From assembly GCA_947259215.1 (NCBI GenBank), contig CAMYLJ010000017.1:131878-195877 (forward strand): a stretch of DNA of 64,000 nucleotides. The letters are read 5' to 3'. The notes beneath the pieces are model-generated. The model was given only the letters and a program-made list of their open reading frames with translations. It was not told the DNA's origin and searched no databases. This stretch comes from an uncultured delta proteobacterium. GTDB lineage: Bacteria; Myxococcota_A; UBA9160; JAFDET01. Positions 55,613 to 62,861 of this stretch are shown here, piece by piece. Position numbers and translations under genes: made by a program. Position 1 is the stretch's first letter, and each line of letters begins with the position of its first letter.

Positions 55613-56620
55613 ATGCAACGATCGCAGCTGACGCGCGCGCTCCGCTGGCCGCCGCTCCACTTCGCGCTCGGCGGAGTGCTGCTCTTCGTGGGCGCGGCGG
55701 CGTTCGGGCCCGCCGGGGAGACGGCGCCGGGCGCCGGGGACGCGCGCCTGATCCTGGTGGAGGAGGCGCGCGTCGCCGCCCTGCGCGCCCGCCACGAGGG
55801 GCGGACGGGACTCCCCGTGGACGCGCACACCGAGCGCAGCCTGGTCGCGCGCTTCGTGGAAGAGGAGATCCTGTACCGCGAGGCGCTCCGCCGCGGGCTC
55901 GCCACCGACAACCCGGCCGTGGTCGGGCGGATGCGCCAGAAGCTCGAATTCCTCGGTGAGGGCCACGGCGAGCCGCTCGACGACGAGAACGTACTGCGCC
56001 AGGCGGCCGAGCTGGGCCTCGGCGACGAGGACCTGGTCCTGCGGAACATGTTCGTGCGCAACATGCGGCTCCTGCTGGCGCGGGAAGGCGACCGCGAGCC
56101 GACCACCGAGGAGCTCGAGTCCTACTTCGCGAGCCACGGGGACGAGTTCCTTCGGCCGGCACGCGTGAGCTGGCGCCACGTCTTCCTGGACGAGGACGAG
56201 CGCGGGGACCGCCTGGCCTCGGACGCAGACGGGCTCCTCGCCCGTCTGCGGAGCCGCGCGCCGACCTCGGCCGACGCGGAGGCCCTGGGGGATCCGTTCG
56301 TCGCCGGAGGCGAGTTCCACGGCAAAACGCGGCGGCAGGTCACGGCCCGCTTCGGCTCTGCCTTCGCGGCGGCCGTGCTCGAGCTCCCCGAGCGCGAGTG
56401 GTCGGGCCCCTTCGCCTCGCCCTTCGGCCTCCACCTCGTCTTCGTCGAGGAGAGGATCGACGCCCACGTGGCACCCCTCGAGGAGGTCCGGGACCGGGTG
56501 GTACTCGCCTGGCGGCGCCAGCGCCGCGATCGGCACCTCGAGCGGTCCCTCGCCGAGCTGCGGAGTCGCTACGAGGTGGTCTACGAGAGCGGCGGTCGCC
56601 GGGACGGAGGCGCCGGATGA
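55613..56620 (+). CDS. Membrane-anchored PpiC-type peptidyl-prolyl isomerase
   Basis: The 335-aa protein has an N-terminal membrane helix (LHFALGGVLLFVGAAAF). SurA/PpiD-like helices with VARFVEEEILYREALRRGLA precede a parvulin domain with WRHVFLDEDERGD, DPFVAGGEFHGKTRRQVTAR and WSGPFASPFGLHLVFVEER. Some parvulin residues are weak, so chaperone action may dominate. It would face the periplasm and may help fold the DUF3604 protein. ATGA overlaps the HupE gene. I chose ATG 55613; a GTG at 55595 is possible. Confidence 0.75.
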   Translation: MQRSQLTRALRWPPLHFALGGVLLFVGAAAFGPAGETAPGAGDARLILVEEARVAALRARHEGRTGLPVDAHTERSLVARFVEEEILYREALRRGLATDNPAVVGRMRQKLEFLGEGHGEPLDDENVLRQAAELGLGDEDLVLRNMFVRNMRLLLAREGDREPTTEELESYFASHGDEFLRPARVSWRHVFLDEDERGDRLASDADGLLARLRSRAPTSADAEALGDPFVAGGEFHGKTRRQVTARFGSAFAAAVLELPEREWSGPFASPFGLHLVFVEERIDAHVAPLEEVRDRVVLAWRRQRRDRHLERSLAELRSRYEVVYESGGRRDGGAG

Positions 56621-57627
56621 GGGGCCTCTCGTACGCGCTCCTCGCCGGGGCCCTCTCGGTCGGGGCCTGGCTCGCCTCACCCGCTGCCGCGCACCCCCTG
56701 GCCCCGGCGCTCCTCGAGCTGCGTGAGCGCGGCGACGGGCAGGTGGAGGTGAAGTTCAAGACGCCGGCCGCCCGGCTCCCGGGCGTGGATCTCTCCCCGG
56801 CGCTGCCGAAGGGGTGCGAGCCGCTGGCCCCCCCGACCGTCGCACGGGAGGGCACCGGCGTGGTGGAGCGCTTCACGGCGCGCTGCGGCGCCTCCGGGCT
56901 CGTGGGTGCGCGCGTCGGCGTGCGGGGCCTGGAGGCCAGCCCCACGGACGCCCTGCTCCGGGTCGAACTCGCCGATGGCCGTCGCATCCAGGCGGTGCTG
57001 CGCGGCTCCCAGCCCTTCCACGTCGTTCCCGAGCGGCCCTCGCGCCTGGGCGTCGTCCGCGACTACCTCCGCCTCGGCCTCGAGCACATCGCGAGCGGCC
57101 TCGATCACCTGCTGTTCGTGCTCGGTTTGCTGCTGCTCGTGGGAGGGCGCCTGGCGCCCGTGGTCAAGACCGTCACCGCCTTCACGCTGGGGCACAGCGT
57201 GACGCTCTCCCTGGCGGTGCTGGGGTTCGTGCGATTCCCCGTCGGCCTGATCGAGCTGGCCATCGCCGCGAGCGTCTTCGTGCTGGGAGCGGAGCTGGCG
57301 CGCGGTCCGGGCGCGCCGGCGAGCCGGCTGCGGCGCTTCCCGTGGGCGATGGCGGGGGCCTTCGGCCTGCTGCACGGCTTCGGCTTCGCCGGTGCCCTGG
57401 CCCAGGTCGGGCTCCCCAGCGGCGAGATCCCGCTCTCGCTGTTCGCGTTCAACCTCGGGATCGAGTTGGGCCAGCTCGCGTTCGTCGCGCTCGCGCTCGC
57501 GGGGTGGCGGCTGCTGGTGCTGGCGCGGGCTCCGGCGCCGGCCTGGCTGCGCGCGGCGCCGGCCTACGGCATCGGCACCCTGGCGGCCTACTGGTGTCTC
57601 GAGCGTGCCGCCAGCCTGTTCCCGTGA
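56617..57627 (+). CDS. HupE/UreJ-like membrane protein with extracytoplasmic domain
   Basis: The 336-aa protein has a signal peptide (LSYALLAGALSVGAWLASPAAA). An extracytoplasmic domain of about 110 residues is followed by six or seven membrane helices with HIASGLDHLLFVLGLLLLVG, TAFTLGHSVTLSLA and FGLLHGFGFAGAL. The His-rich helix motifs are those of HupE/UreJ nickel or metal transporters. In the DUF3604 trio it could supply a metal to the PHP-like enzyme, which is inference. The gene ends the trio; the segment after it is repeat DNA. Confidence 0.8.
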   Translation: MRGLSYALLAGALSVGAWLASPAAAHPLAPALLELRERGDGQVEVKFKTPAARLPGVDLSPALPKGCEPLAPPTVAREGTGVVERFTARCGASGLVGARVGVRGLEASPTDALLRVELADGRRIQAVLRGSQPFHVVPERPSRLGVVRDYLRLGLEHIASGLDHLLFVLGLLLLVGGRLAPVVKTVTAFTLGHSVTLSLAVLGFVRFPVGLIELAIAASVFVLGAELARGPGAPASRLRRFPWAMAGAFGLLHGFGFAGALAQVGLPSGEIPLSLFAFNLGIELGQLAFVALALAGWRLLVLARAPAPAWLRAAPAYGIGTLAAYWCLERAASLFP

Positions 57628-57783
57628 GCGGACCGCGGTCAGGCCAGCACTCCAGCGGCTCGCGCTACGCGATCCGCACCGAGTCTGCGTCCGAGCTGAG
57701 AACAGCTGGGTTACGGGTGGGCCCTCCTGGATTCGAACCTGGGGGGTGGGGTGGTGCTTCAACGGGGTAGGGCGATCTTCGCT

Positions 57784-57911
57784 CTCGCCCGGTCAGAATT
57801 GGTCGCGCCTGGTTGACTGGGTCCCGCCAAACCTCACTGCGCTCCGGGCAGCGGGGGCCGGAACAGTTGGGATACAACGGGATACAAGCTTCAGCTCTTC
57901 GGACCCCTGCG
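57784..57911 (+). repeat. Right-end repeat of segment 3, displaced from its att scar
   Basis: It is homologous to 33630-33757, including tandem GGGATACAA (57868-57888) and the ending TCTTCGGACCCCTGCG. The tRNA-Asp scar that should follow is at 60911, because the IS3-type element is inserted between them. A short tRNA-Arg-like piece, ATTCGAACCTGGGG, lies near 57731. Confidence 0.7.
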
Positions 57912-57947
57912 CGGAACCTGCCAACGACTTTGAGACACCTCGGTTGT

Positions 57948-57979
57948 GAAATTAGTGAGCCCCTCCTGGCTGTGTCGCC
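57948..57979. repeat. 32-bp direct repeat flanking the P460 genes, left copy
   Basis: GTGAGCCCCTCCTGGCTGTG and flanking bases match 59432-59463 with two mismatches over 32 bp. The right copy overlaps the end of the transposase gene. The repeat suggests the 1.45-kb P460 block entered an existing IS and duplicated its subterminal sequence. Confidence 0.65.
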
Positions 57980-57994
57980 TTGATGGGTGGTCCG

Positions 57995-58561
57995 CTATTT
58001 CTTGAGCGTTGGATAGGCTTCGGAATAGACCCAATCCCTGGACTGCGCCGGCACATGGCATCCGAGACAGTCGGTTTCGTAGTTCGTGGCGACGTTCTTC
58101 GAAGGAGCGTCGGGCTTGAATAGGGCCCAACCCCAGCCTTGGCCCCAGAGTGGATGGTCGGGGAAGCGCCCCTTCGCGTCTTTGACCATGACGAACCATT
58201 GCTTGAGCTGGTCGTTGGCATAGGCGACATTCGGGCCCGTGGTGTAGTTCCCGGCAGTGGCCGCACGAAGCTCCTTTACGAGCACTGCTCCGTCCGGGAA
58301 CTGACCCGTCTCGCGGAACGCCTCGACCGTGCTCTGCTGCGTATAGACGTCATGAAACCCGCTCGCGTCACCCTCCGGAACGAACCAGCTCCCCATGTGC
58401 ACGAACTCGGTCCGAAAGTTTGCGGGCCGCTCGATGCTCCCGTCAGCAGATACGTACGGCGAGAACTGGTCCGTCTTCGTGTCTTCTGCGTGGCTGGCTC
58501 GCCAGCCTGCAAAGCTCAGTAGACAAACAAGCACTCCGGAACATGCCACCCATTTCTTCAT
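57995..58561 (-). CDS. Cytochrome P460 family protein
   Basis: The 188-aa protein has a signal peptide (VACSGVLVCLLSFAGWRASH). A P460-type beta fold contains GSIERPANFRTEFVHMGSWF, FHDVYTQQS and GAVLVKELRA. The heme-binding CLGCH sits near the C-terminus (Cys165, Cys168, His169). P460 proteins oxidise hydroxylamine or NO or act as electron carriers in the periplasm; a Lys-heme crosslink, if any, would come from the KELRA region. AAGGAGAG precedes the ATG at 58561. GC content is well below the surroundings. It is a tandem paralogue of the next gene. Confidence 0.82.
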   Translation of the reverse strand: MKKWVACSGVLVCLLSFAGWRASHAEDTKTDQFSPYVSADGSIERPANFRTEFVHMGSWFVPEGDASGFHDVYTQQSTVEAFRETGQFPDGAVLVKELRAATAGNYTTGPNVAYANDQLKQWFVMVKDAKGRFPDHPLWGQGWGWALFKPDAPSKNVATNYETDCLGCHVPAQSRDWVYSEAYPTLKK

Positions 58562-58648
58562 CTCGAATCTCTCCTTCATGCGGCACCACGTCGCGTAGCG
58601 ACGTGGTGCCCATATGCCGGGCACCGCTCGTCCGGCGGTCACTGCAAG

Positions 58649-59272
58649 CTACTGACCCATCTGCAGCACGCGCTGGAGGGCGTCGCTCATCCCGCCTGAG
58701 CCCTTCTCACCGGCAGCCTTCCCTTCGCGCAAGACGGGGTAATACTGCGTGAAAACGAAATCGTCAGCCGCGGCTGCCGCGTGACAGGCGTTGCACGACC
58801 CGGCGGGGAACGGCTTAGCGGTCTTCGTGAGAGTCTTGTGGTCCGGAGTCGAGAAGCTGTAGTAGGCCCAGTTGCCGGGCTCGTTCGGGAAGTGCTGCTT
58901 GCTCTTGATGGTCGCTTCCAACCCGATGAAATCGCCCTGGAAGTAGCCTCTGCCGCTAACCGCAGCGGTTGTCCCTACGGCTACGAGTTCCTTGACGAGA
59001 ATCGTTCCATCTCGGAACGTTCCCGTCTTCTTCCACTCCGCCCAGCTGGCGGGGTCGATGTAGACGTTGTGAAACTCTGGAAACGCAGCCTTCCCATTGT
59101 TGAGTTCGTTGGGTGTTACCGGTGTGCCGACGTAGACCCATTCACGATAGCCGGTGGGTCGCTCAAGACTCCCCTTCTTGATGGTGAACGCATCGTCGTC
59201 TGCCGCGGCAGTCCCAGCGGTCAGAAAAGCTGCGGCCAGGATTCCCAGATAGGTCTTCAAACTCATTTTCAT
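58649..59272 (-). CDS. Cytochrome P460 family protein
   Basis: The 207-aa protein has a signal peptide (TYLGILAAAFLTAGTAAA), GSLERPTGYREWVYVGTPVT, FHNVYIDPASW and GTILVKELVAVG, with heme site CNACH (Cys160, Cys163, His164). It has the same domain order as its neighbour with moderate identity, so they are old paralogues. AGGAGAG precedes the ATG at 59272. Transcription would run into the second P460 gene after 87 bp. Both lie inside the IS3-type element. Confidence 0.82.
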   Translation of the reverse strand: MKMSLKTYLGILAAAFLTAGTAAADDDAFTIKKGSLERPTGYREWVYVGTPVTPNELNNGKAAFPEFHNVYIDPASWAEWKKTGTFRDGTILVKELVAVGTTAAVSGRGYFQGDFIGLEATIKSKQHFPNEPGNWAYYSFSTPDHKTLTKTAKPFPAGSCNACHAAAAADDFVFTQYYPVLREGKAAGEKGSGGMSDALQRVLQMGQ

Positions 59273-59423
59273 GTCGCTCTCCTGTGGCTGTTTCGTGGTC
59301 GCCTCGACCGCGTGGATTCTGATTCCGCGAAGTGCGAAAGGTTTCACATGTTCAGTTCCTCTGAGAGCCTCCGCAAGGGGGAGGCTCGTCGATGTGGAGA
59401 GTCGCTCACGCGGCCTATCAAGA

Positions 59424-60440
59424 CTAGGTCGGAAATTGGTGAGCCCCTCCTGGCTGTGCCGCCACGGGCGGCGGGTTGATGTAGACGGCTTCGGGCAAGG
59501 TGGCCGGTTCGGGGCATCTCCGCGGGAAGCGCTCGGGATGAGTCTCATACGCGCGGGCCAGAACCTTCTGGCGATCGGCGAGACGGCCCTTGGCCCTGCC
59601 GAAGTAGACATCGGCGGGCGTGAGCATGGCGATGCCCGCGTGTCGATGGTGATGGTTGTACCACGGGAAGAACGAACGGCAGTAGTTCGTAGCCACCTCT
59701 TGGCCCTCGAAACGCCCCGGGAAGCCGGGGTGGTACTTCAGGGTCTTGAACTGGGCCTCGGAAAACGGGTTGTCGTCCGAGACCCGAGGACGGCTGAGCG
59801 ATCGCGTCACCCCGAGGTCGGCGAGGAGCTGTGCCGTGCACTTCGCCGTCATCGGAGCTCCGCGGTCCGAGTGGAGCGTCAGAGTCTTGGGGTTCGCCTC
59901 GTACTTCCGGCAGGTTTCCTCGATCAGATTGCTTGCGAGCCGCGCGTTCTCGCGGTCGGCGACCATCCATCCCACCGCATAACGACTGTAGAGATCCAGC
60001 AGCACGTAGAGGTAGTAGTAGGTCCACTTCCTCGGCCCGAGCAGCTTCGTGATGTCCCAGCTCCAGACCTCGTTCGGAGCCGTCGCCACGAGCTCGGGCC
60101 TGGTGTAGACCGGATGGCGCCGTTGATTGCGGCGCTCCCGGCTCTCTCCGCCTTCGGCCAGGAGGCGGTACATCGTGCGCTCCGAGCACAGATAGCGCCT
60201 CTCATCGAGGAGGGTGGCCACGACCTCGCCGGGCGATCGGTCCGCGAAACGGGGCTCGTAGAGCACCTCTCGCACGCGCTCGCGTTCCGACGGAGAGAGT
60301 GCTCGGGCAGGAGTCTTCCGGGGCTGCTGCTGCCCGATTGTAGGCCTCGCTTGGCGGTAGAAGGTCGCGCGCGACACGGCCAGGGCTCGACAAGCCGGGG
60401 CAACCCCGACCTGTCGAGCCAATCCCTGGGCCGCGCTCAC
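59424..60440 (-). CDS. IS3-family transposase OrfB (DDE integrase core)
   Basis: The protein is about 338 aa from a GTG that overlaps the orfA stop (GTGA), with the usual OrfA-OrfB frame change. The HTH_21-like region (LSPSERERVREVLYEPRFAD) is followed by the integrase core with catalytic Asp in VWSWDITKLLG, Asp in LHSDRGAPMT and Glu in NPFSEAQFKTLKY. It is full length, so probably active with OrfA as a fusion made by frameshifting. The downstream end overlaps the 32-bp repeat. Confidence 0.9.
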   Translation of the reverse strand: MSAAQGLARQVGVAPACRALAVSRATFYRQARPTIGQQQPRKTPARALSPSERERVREVLYEPRFADRSPGEVVATLLDERRYLCSERTMYRLLAEGGESRERRNQRRHPVYTRPELVATAPNEVWSWDITKLLGPRKWTYYYLYVLLDLYSRYAVGWMVADRENARLASNLIEETCRKYEANPKTLTLHSDRGAPMTAKCTAQLLADLGVTRSLSRPRVSDDNPFSEAQFKTLKYHPGFPGRFEGQEVATNYCRSFFPWYNHHHRHAGIAMLTPADVYFGRAKGRLADRQKVLARAYETHPERFPRRCPEPATLPEAVYINPPPVAAQPGGAHQFPT

Positions 60441-60838
60441 GACTTCTTTCCGCTCTCGAGGTCGAATCCCAGCAGCCCGGCAACTTTTTCCTGCACGTCC
60501 AGGATCGTGTGCGCCTTGTGCAGCTCCCTCTTGAGACGAGCTACCTTCGACTCGAGTTCGCGAACCTTCGACGCGAGCGGATTGCGGGCCTTCGGCTTGG
60601 CACCGCGTCTCTTGGACGCCAACCCTCGGAGCGCTCCGTCGTGGCGGGCCTTGCGCCACGCCGTCAGGTGAGAACTGTACAGCCCTTCCCGTCGAAGCAG
60701 CTGACCCACCTCGCCGGGCTTCGTGCAGCGCTCCGCTTCCTCGAGGATGCGAAGCCGGTATTCCGCCGTGAAGCGACGACGACGCGGCTTCGCCGCGACC
60801 TCGGGATCCGGAGGAGAGGTGTTCGGTTCGTTGATCAT
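60437..60838 (-). CDS. IS3-family transposase OrfA (helix-turn-helix)
   Basis: The 133-aa protein has FTAEYRLRILEEAERCTKPG and GQLLRREGLYSSHLTAWRKA, which form the HTH_Tnp_1 DNA-binding domain. A leucine-zipper-like helix (VRELESKVARLKRELHKAHT) at 90-110 follows. It ends LGFDLESGKKS and overlaps OrfB. It binds the IS ends and, alone, represses transposition in this family. Confidence 0.9.
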   Translation of the reverse strand: MINEPNTSPPDPEVAAKPRRRRFTAEYRLRILEEAERCTKPGEVGQLLRREGLYSSHLTAWRKARHDGALRGLASKRRGAKPKARNPLASKVRELESKVARLKRELHKAHTILDVQEKVAGLLGFDLESGKKS

Positions 60839-60910
60839 CGTCAGTCACCTTCCTTCGCCCTACAGTAATTCTGGACGGGTCGGGTGTCTCATCGTTGTTG
60901 GCAGAGAGGG

Positions 60911-60968
60911 GCGTTTCCGCGGGGTTACGGCCGGAGGTTGTAGGTTCGAGTCCCGTCCGCCCCGCCAT
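60911..60968 (+). repeat. tRNA-Asp 3-prime end, att scar 4
   Basis: Fifty-eight bases identical to 33757-33814; the last 26 are the tRNA-Asp 3-prime end. It closes segment 3. The two identical 58-bp direct repeats, about 27.2 kb apart, would allow excision of the catabolic block as a circle. Confidence 0.88.
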
Positions 60969-61053
60969 CTAGCGGATTTCATTCGGCTTTTCGGGCTTCG
61001 CCAGACCCGCACGCTTCGCCTGTAAGTGCCCGTCTCCCCAGCATTTCCATTGT

Positions 61054-61220
61054 CGGGATACGAGCGGGATACAAGTCCGCATCCGCGCGTGTGTCTCGGT
61101 CGCAGGTTGTGGTTGAGCATCAGGCTTCGAACCTGGGGGTCTGGGGCGCACAGCGCGAGCGTTCAGTTGGTTTGGCGCGGGGCGCTGATCCTTCCTCTGC
61201 GAATCCCTACCGGCGTGCAT
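61054..61220 (+). repeat. Arm-type repeat and split tRNA-Arg(TCG) half
   Basis: CGGGATACGAG and CGGGATACAAG (61054-61075, 11-bp period) echo the TGGGATACAA pairs elsewhere. At 61115-61147 GAGCATCAGGCTTCGAACCT is a tRNA-Arg anticodon arm. Its T-arm end (CGAATCCCTACCGGCGTGCA) appears only at 61200, after about 50 bp of other DNA. No gene is present in 60969-61304. Confidence 0.6.
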
Positions 61221-61304
61221 GCGAATTCGCGGGGTTGCGCCCCTCTCGCGCTTGACCCGCAGGCCCCGAGCCTGGGGCTCAGCCGAGCGGGCGGGTCTGT
61301 CGGG

Positions 61305-62528
61305 TCACCGTGTTGTCTGAGAACGGCTCTCGGGATCCGATTTCGCGTGGGCTTCCAGGTCGATGAGTAGGATTCCCGCGCTGTAGCCCGGCCAGCCCCC
61401 ACGGGCGGCGGTCGCCGTGAGCGCCCATCGACCTCCGGGGGAGAACACGGGTTCGTGTGGAGAGACGGCGCTCGGTTCCGTGACGATTCGGCACGCCCCT
61501 GTCGCCAGGTCGTACAGGTAAAGGAACCAGCTTGCTCCGGGCTCGCCGATCGCGGAATCCGACACTTCCACGAACGCTGAGTCGCCCGAAGGGTGAACCC
61601 CCTCCCACTCGTCGTATCCGCCCCCTCGCGGGTGGGCCATCTTGTCTGAGCTGCCATCGGTCATGTCGACCAAGATCCGATCGCTGAAGCCGTCGACGAT
61701 GCCGTAGGCACTCACGAGGAGGGATTCGTCGGAACGGCCGACGAAGTCCTGGGGTTCGAGGAAGACGGCTCCGACGTTCCACTTGGAGATGACCTCTCGT
61801 TCCTCTTCGAGGCGGGGAACTCCTTCCGCGTCGTAGACGATGCGCCCCGTTCGGATGGAGGTTGGCTGGCACAGATACCGAAGCCCTGTTGCCAGGAGAG
61901 CGATCGAGCCATCGGGATTCGGCACGTAGAAGGGAACGTTGGTCGTCGACCACGCGATCTGCATTGTCTCTCGCGACACGGCAATCCCTTCCCACGCATT
62001 GCGGTGGAGCGGAAGGGGTTCGCCAGCGAACGGCCGGCGCAGAACGAAGAGATCCCCGTTGAACATCCCAGCATCGTGTGGGACCAGCGGGTTCCTCGGA
62101 GGGGGTGAGCCGTGTGACGGCCCGAGGAGCAGGAGGTCCCCGTTCGAGAGCACGTGTACACGCGTGAAGCCCGCATGGGAGAAATGGCCCGTGAGCCGGT
62201 CGATCTCTCCGGACTCGATGTCCATTCGGAACACGTCACCGACGAGGTTGCTGACAAATACGAAGCTCGTCGGAGTCAACCACTGAGGCTTGGTTCCCCA
62301 GTTCGTCAAGAGCGACCACCCCGGCGGGAAGTCGGCGGCGCTCTCGCAGTGGTCCGGTTGTCCGGCGCTTGCGTGATGGGTCAGACGAGCTGGGTGGTTC
62401 TCGGCCGCGCACGAATCGAACACGGTCATGGATCCCCTGTCCGGCTCTTCAGCGTCCGCCGAGGCGAGCCGCGCCAGGATCATGACCAGTACCACGATGT
62501 GGCTCGTCGCAAGCTTGAGCTCTCTCAT
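61305..62528 (-). CDS. Exported beta-propeller (TolB/WD40-like) protein
   Basis: The 407-aa protein has a signal peptide (LATSHIVVLVMILARLASAD). Repeated strands with Ser/Asp-Gly turns include SGEIDRLTGHFSHAGFTRVH, SNGDLLLLGPSHGSPP, HPSGDSAFVEVSDSAIGEPG and HEPVFSPGGRWALTATAARG, as in PD40/TolB propellers. Five or six blades can be counted. There is no catalytic motif. It is the only gene of the 1.7-kb segment 4. Base composition is slightly lower in GC than the chromosome. Binding of a ligand or protein in the periplasm is the likely role. Confidence 0.7.
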   Translation of the reverse strand: MRELKLATSHIVVLVMILARLASADAEEPDRGSMTVFDSCAAENHPARLTHHASAGQPDHCESAADFPPGWSLLTNWGTKPQWLTPTSFVFVSNLVGDVFRMDIESGEIDRLTGHFSHAGFTRVHVLSNGDLLLLGPSHGSPPPRNPLVPHDAGMFNGDLFVLRRPFAGEPLPLHRNAWEGIAVSRETMQIAWSTTNVPFYVPNPDGSIALLATGLRYLCQPTSIRTGRIVYDAEGVPRLEEEREVISKWNVGAVFLEPQDFVGRSDESLLVSAYGIVDGFSDRILVDMTDGSSDKMAHPRGGGYDEWEGVHPSGDSAFVEVSDSAIGEPGASWFLYLYDLATGACRIVTEPSAVSPHEPVFSPGGRWALTATAARGGWPGYSAGILLIDLEAHAKSDPESRSQTTR

Positions 62529-62585
62529 CGTATCCTCGCGTTAGCCACCTAGGGTCCAAGACCCGAGGGGAATTCTCACCTCGGG

Positions 62586-62623
62586 CCGGAAGTTGGGCTT
62601 TCGAGTCCCGTCCGCCCCGCCAT
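62586..62623 (+). repeat. tRNA-Asp 3-prime end, att scar 5 (right end)
   Basis: GCCGGAAGTTGGGCTTTCGAG and onward matches the intact tRNA-Asp (21436-21474) with a few changes, including the anticodon-stem part that scars 3 and 4 lack. It is therefore closest to the resident tRNA and may be the outer right junction of the island. Confidence 0.72.
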
Positions 62624-62861
62624 GAGTCCCCGTTTTTTACTCAACGCATTCCTGAGTCATCGGCTCCTGGGGCCCAGTTGGGGTCCATGGGCGCCGCACG
62701 CGGCCAGCGGGGCAGGGCGCGCAGGATAGCCTCGTGGGTTGGTCTCGGGCGCGAGTACCGATCGATACACGCGCGGGGTTCCGCAGGATGGCGAACGCCC
62801 CGCCCCGCGCGAGGTTCGCGTAGACCCGGGTCGATGCCGCGTCGGCGTGGCGAAGCGCCGC
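62624..62861. other. Short gap without a supportable gene
   Basis: About 240 bp between the last tRNA-Asp scar and the end of the acyl-CoA synthetase gene. I see no ORF with coding character, tRNA or clear hairpin. Confidence 0.4.

Larger units (their letters stand above)
57919..60903. mobile_element. IS3-family element carrying two cytochrome P460 genes
   Basis: The left end TGCCAACGACTTTGAGACACC and the inverted right end TGCCAACAACGATGAGACACC match at 18 of 21 positions and give the TG...CA termini of IS3 elements. orfA and orfB lie in the right half; two P460 genes lie in the left half. A clear target duplication is not visible. It interrupts the right end of segment 3. Confidence 0.72.
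21448..62623. mobile_element. Composite tRNA-Asp genomic island (about 41 kb, at least four segments)
   Basis: The intact tRNA-Asp forms the left junction. Copies of its 3-prime end lie at 28824-28853, 33789-33817, 60943-60968 and 62600-62623, all in direct orientation. They cut the region into segments of about 7.4, 5.0, 27.2 and 1.7 kb. Only the first segment has an integrase. Segments 2 and 3 share homologous left ends (28851-28965, 33815-33925), and segments 2 and 3 also share homologous right ends (33630-33757, 57784-57911). The cargo is metabolic, not plasmid- or phage-like: I see no conjugation, replication or capsid genes. The right limit could lie beyond 62.6 kb. Confidence 0.75.

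Noticed and set aside
26009..61220. CRISPR-like array of short repeats
   Set aside because: Spacing is irregular (1 to 27 kb), genes lie between the repeats, no cas genes are present, and the repeats are tRNA halves.
28853..62623. Small ORFs encoding peptides like GRTGLEPTTSG or GRDSNPRPPGS at several places
   Set aside because: These are antisense translations of tRNA-Asp and tRNA-Arg 3-prime ends, a well-known annotation artefact. I recorded the DNA as att-like repeats.
21397..62623. Class 1-type integron with attC sites
   Set aside because: The recombinase lacks the IntI additional domain as far as I can see, and the repeats are tRNA ends without attC R/L boxes. Only the cassette logic is similar.
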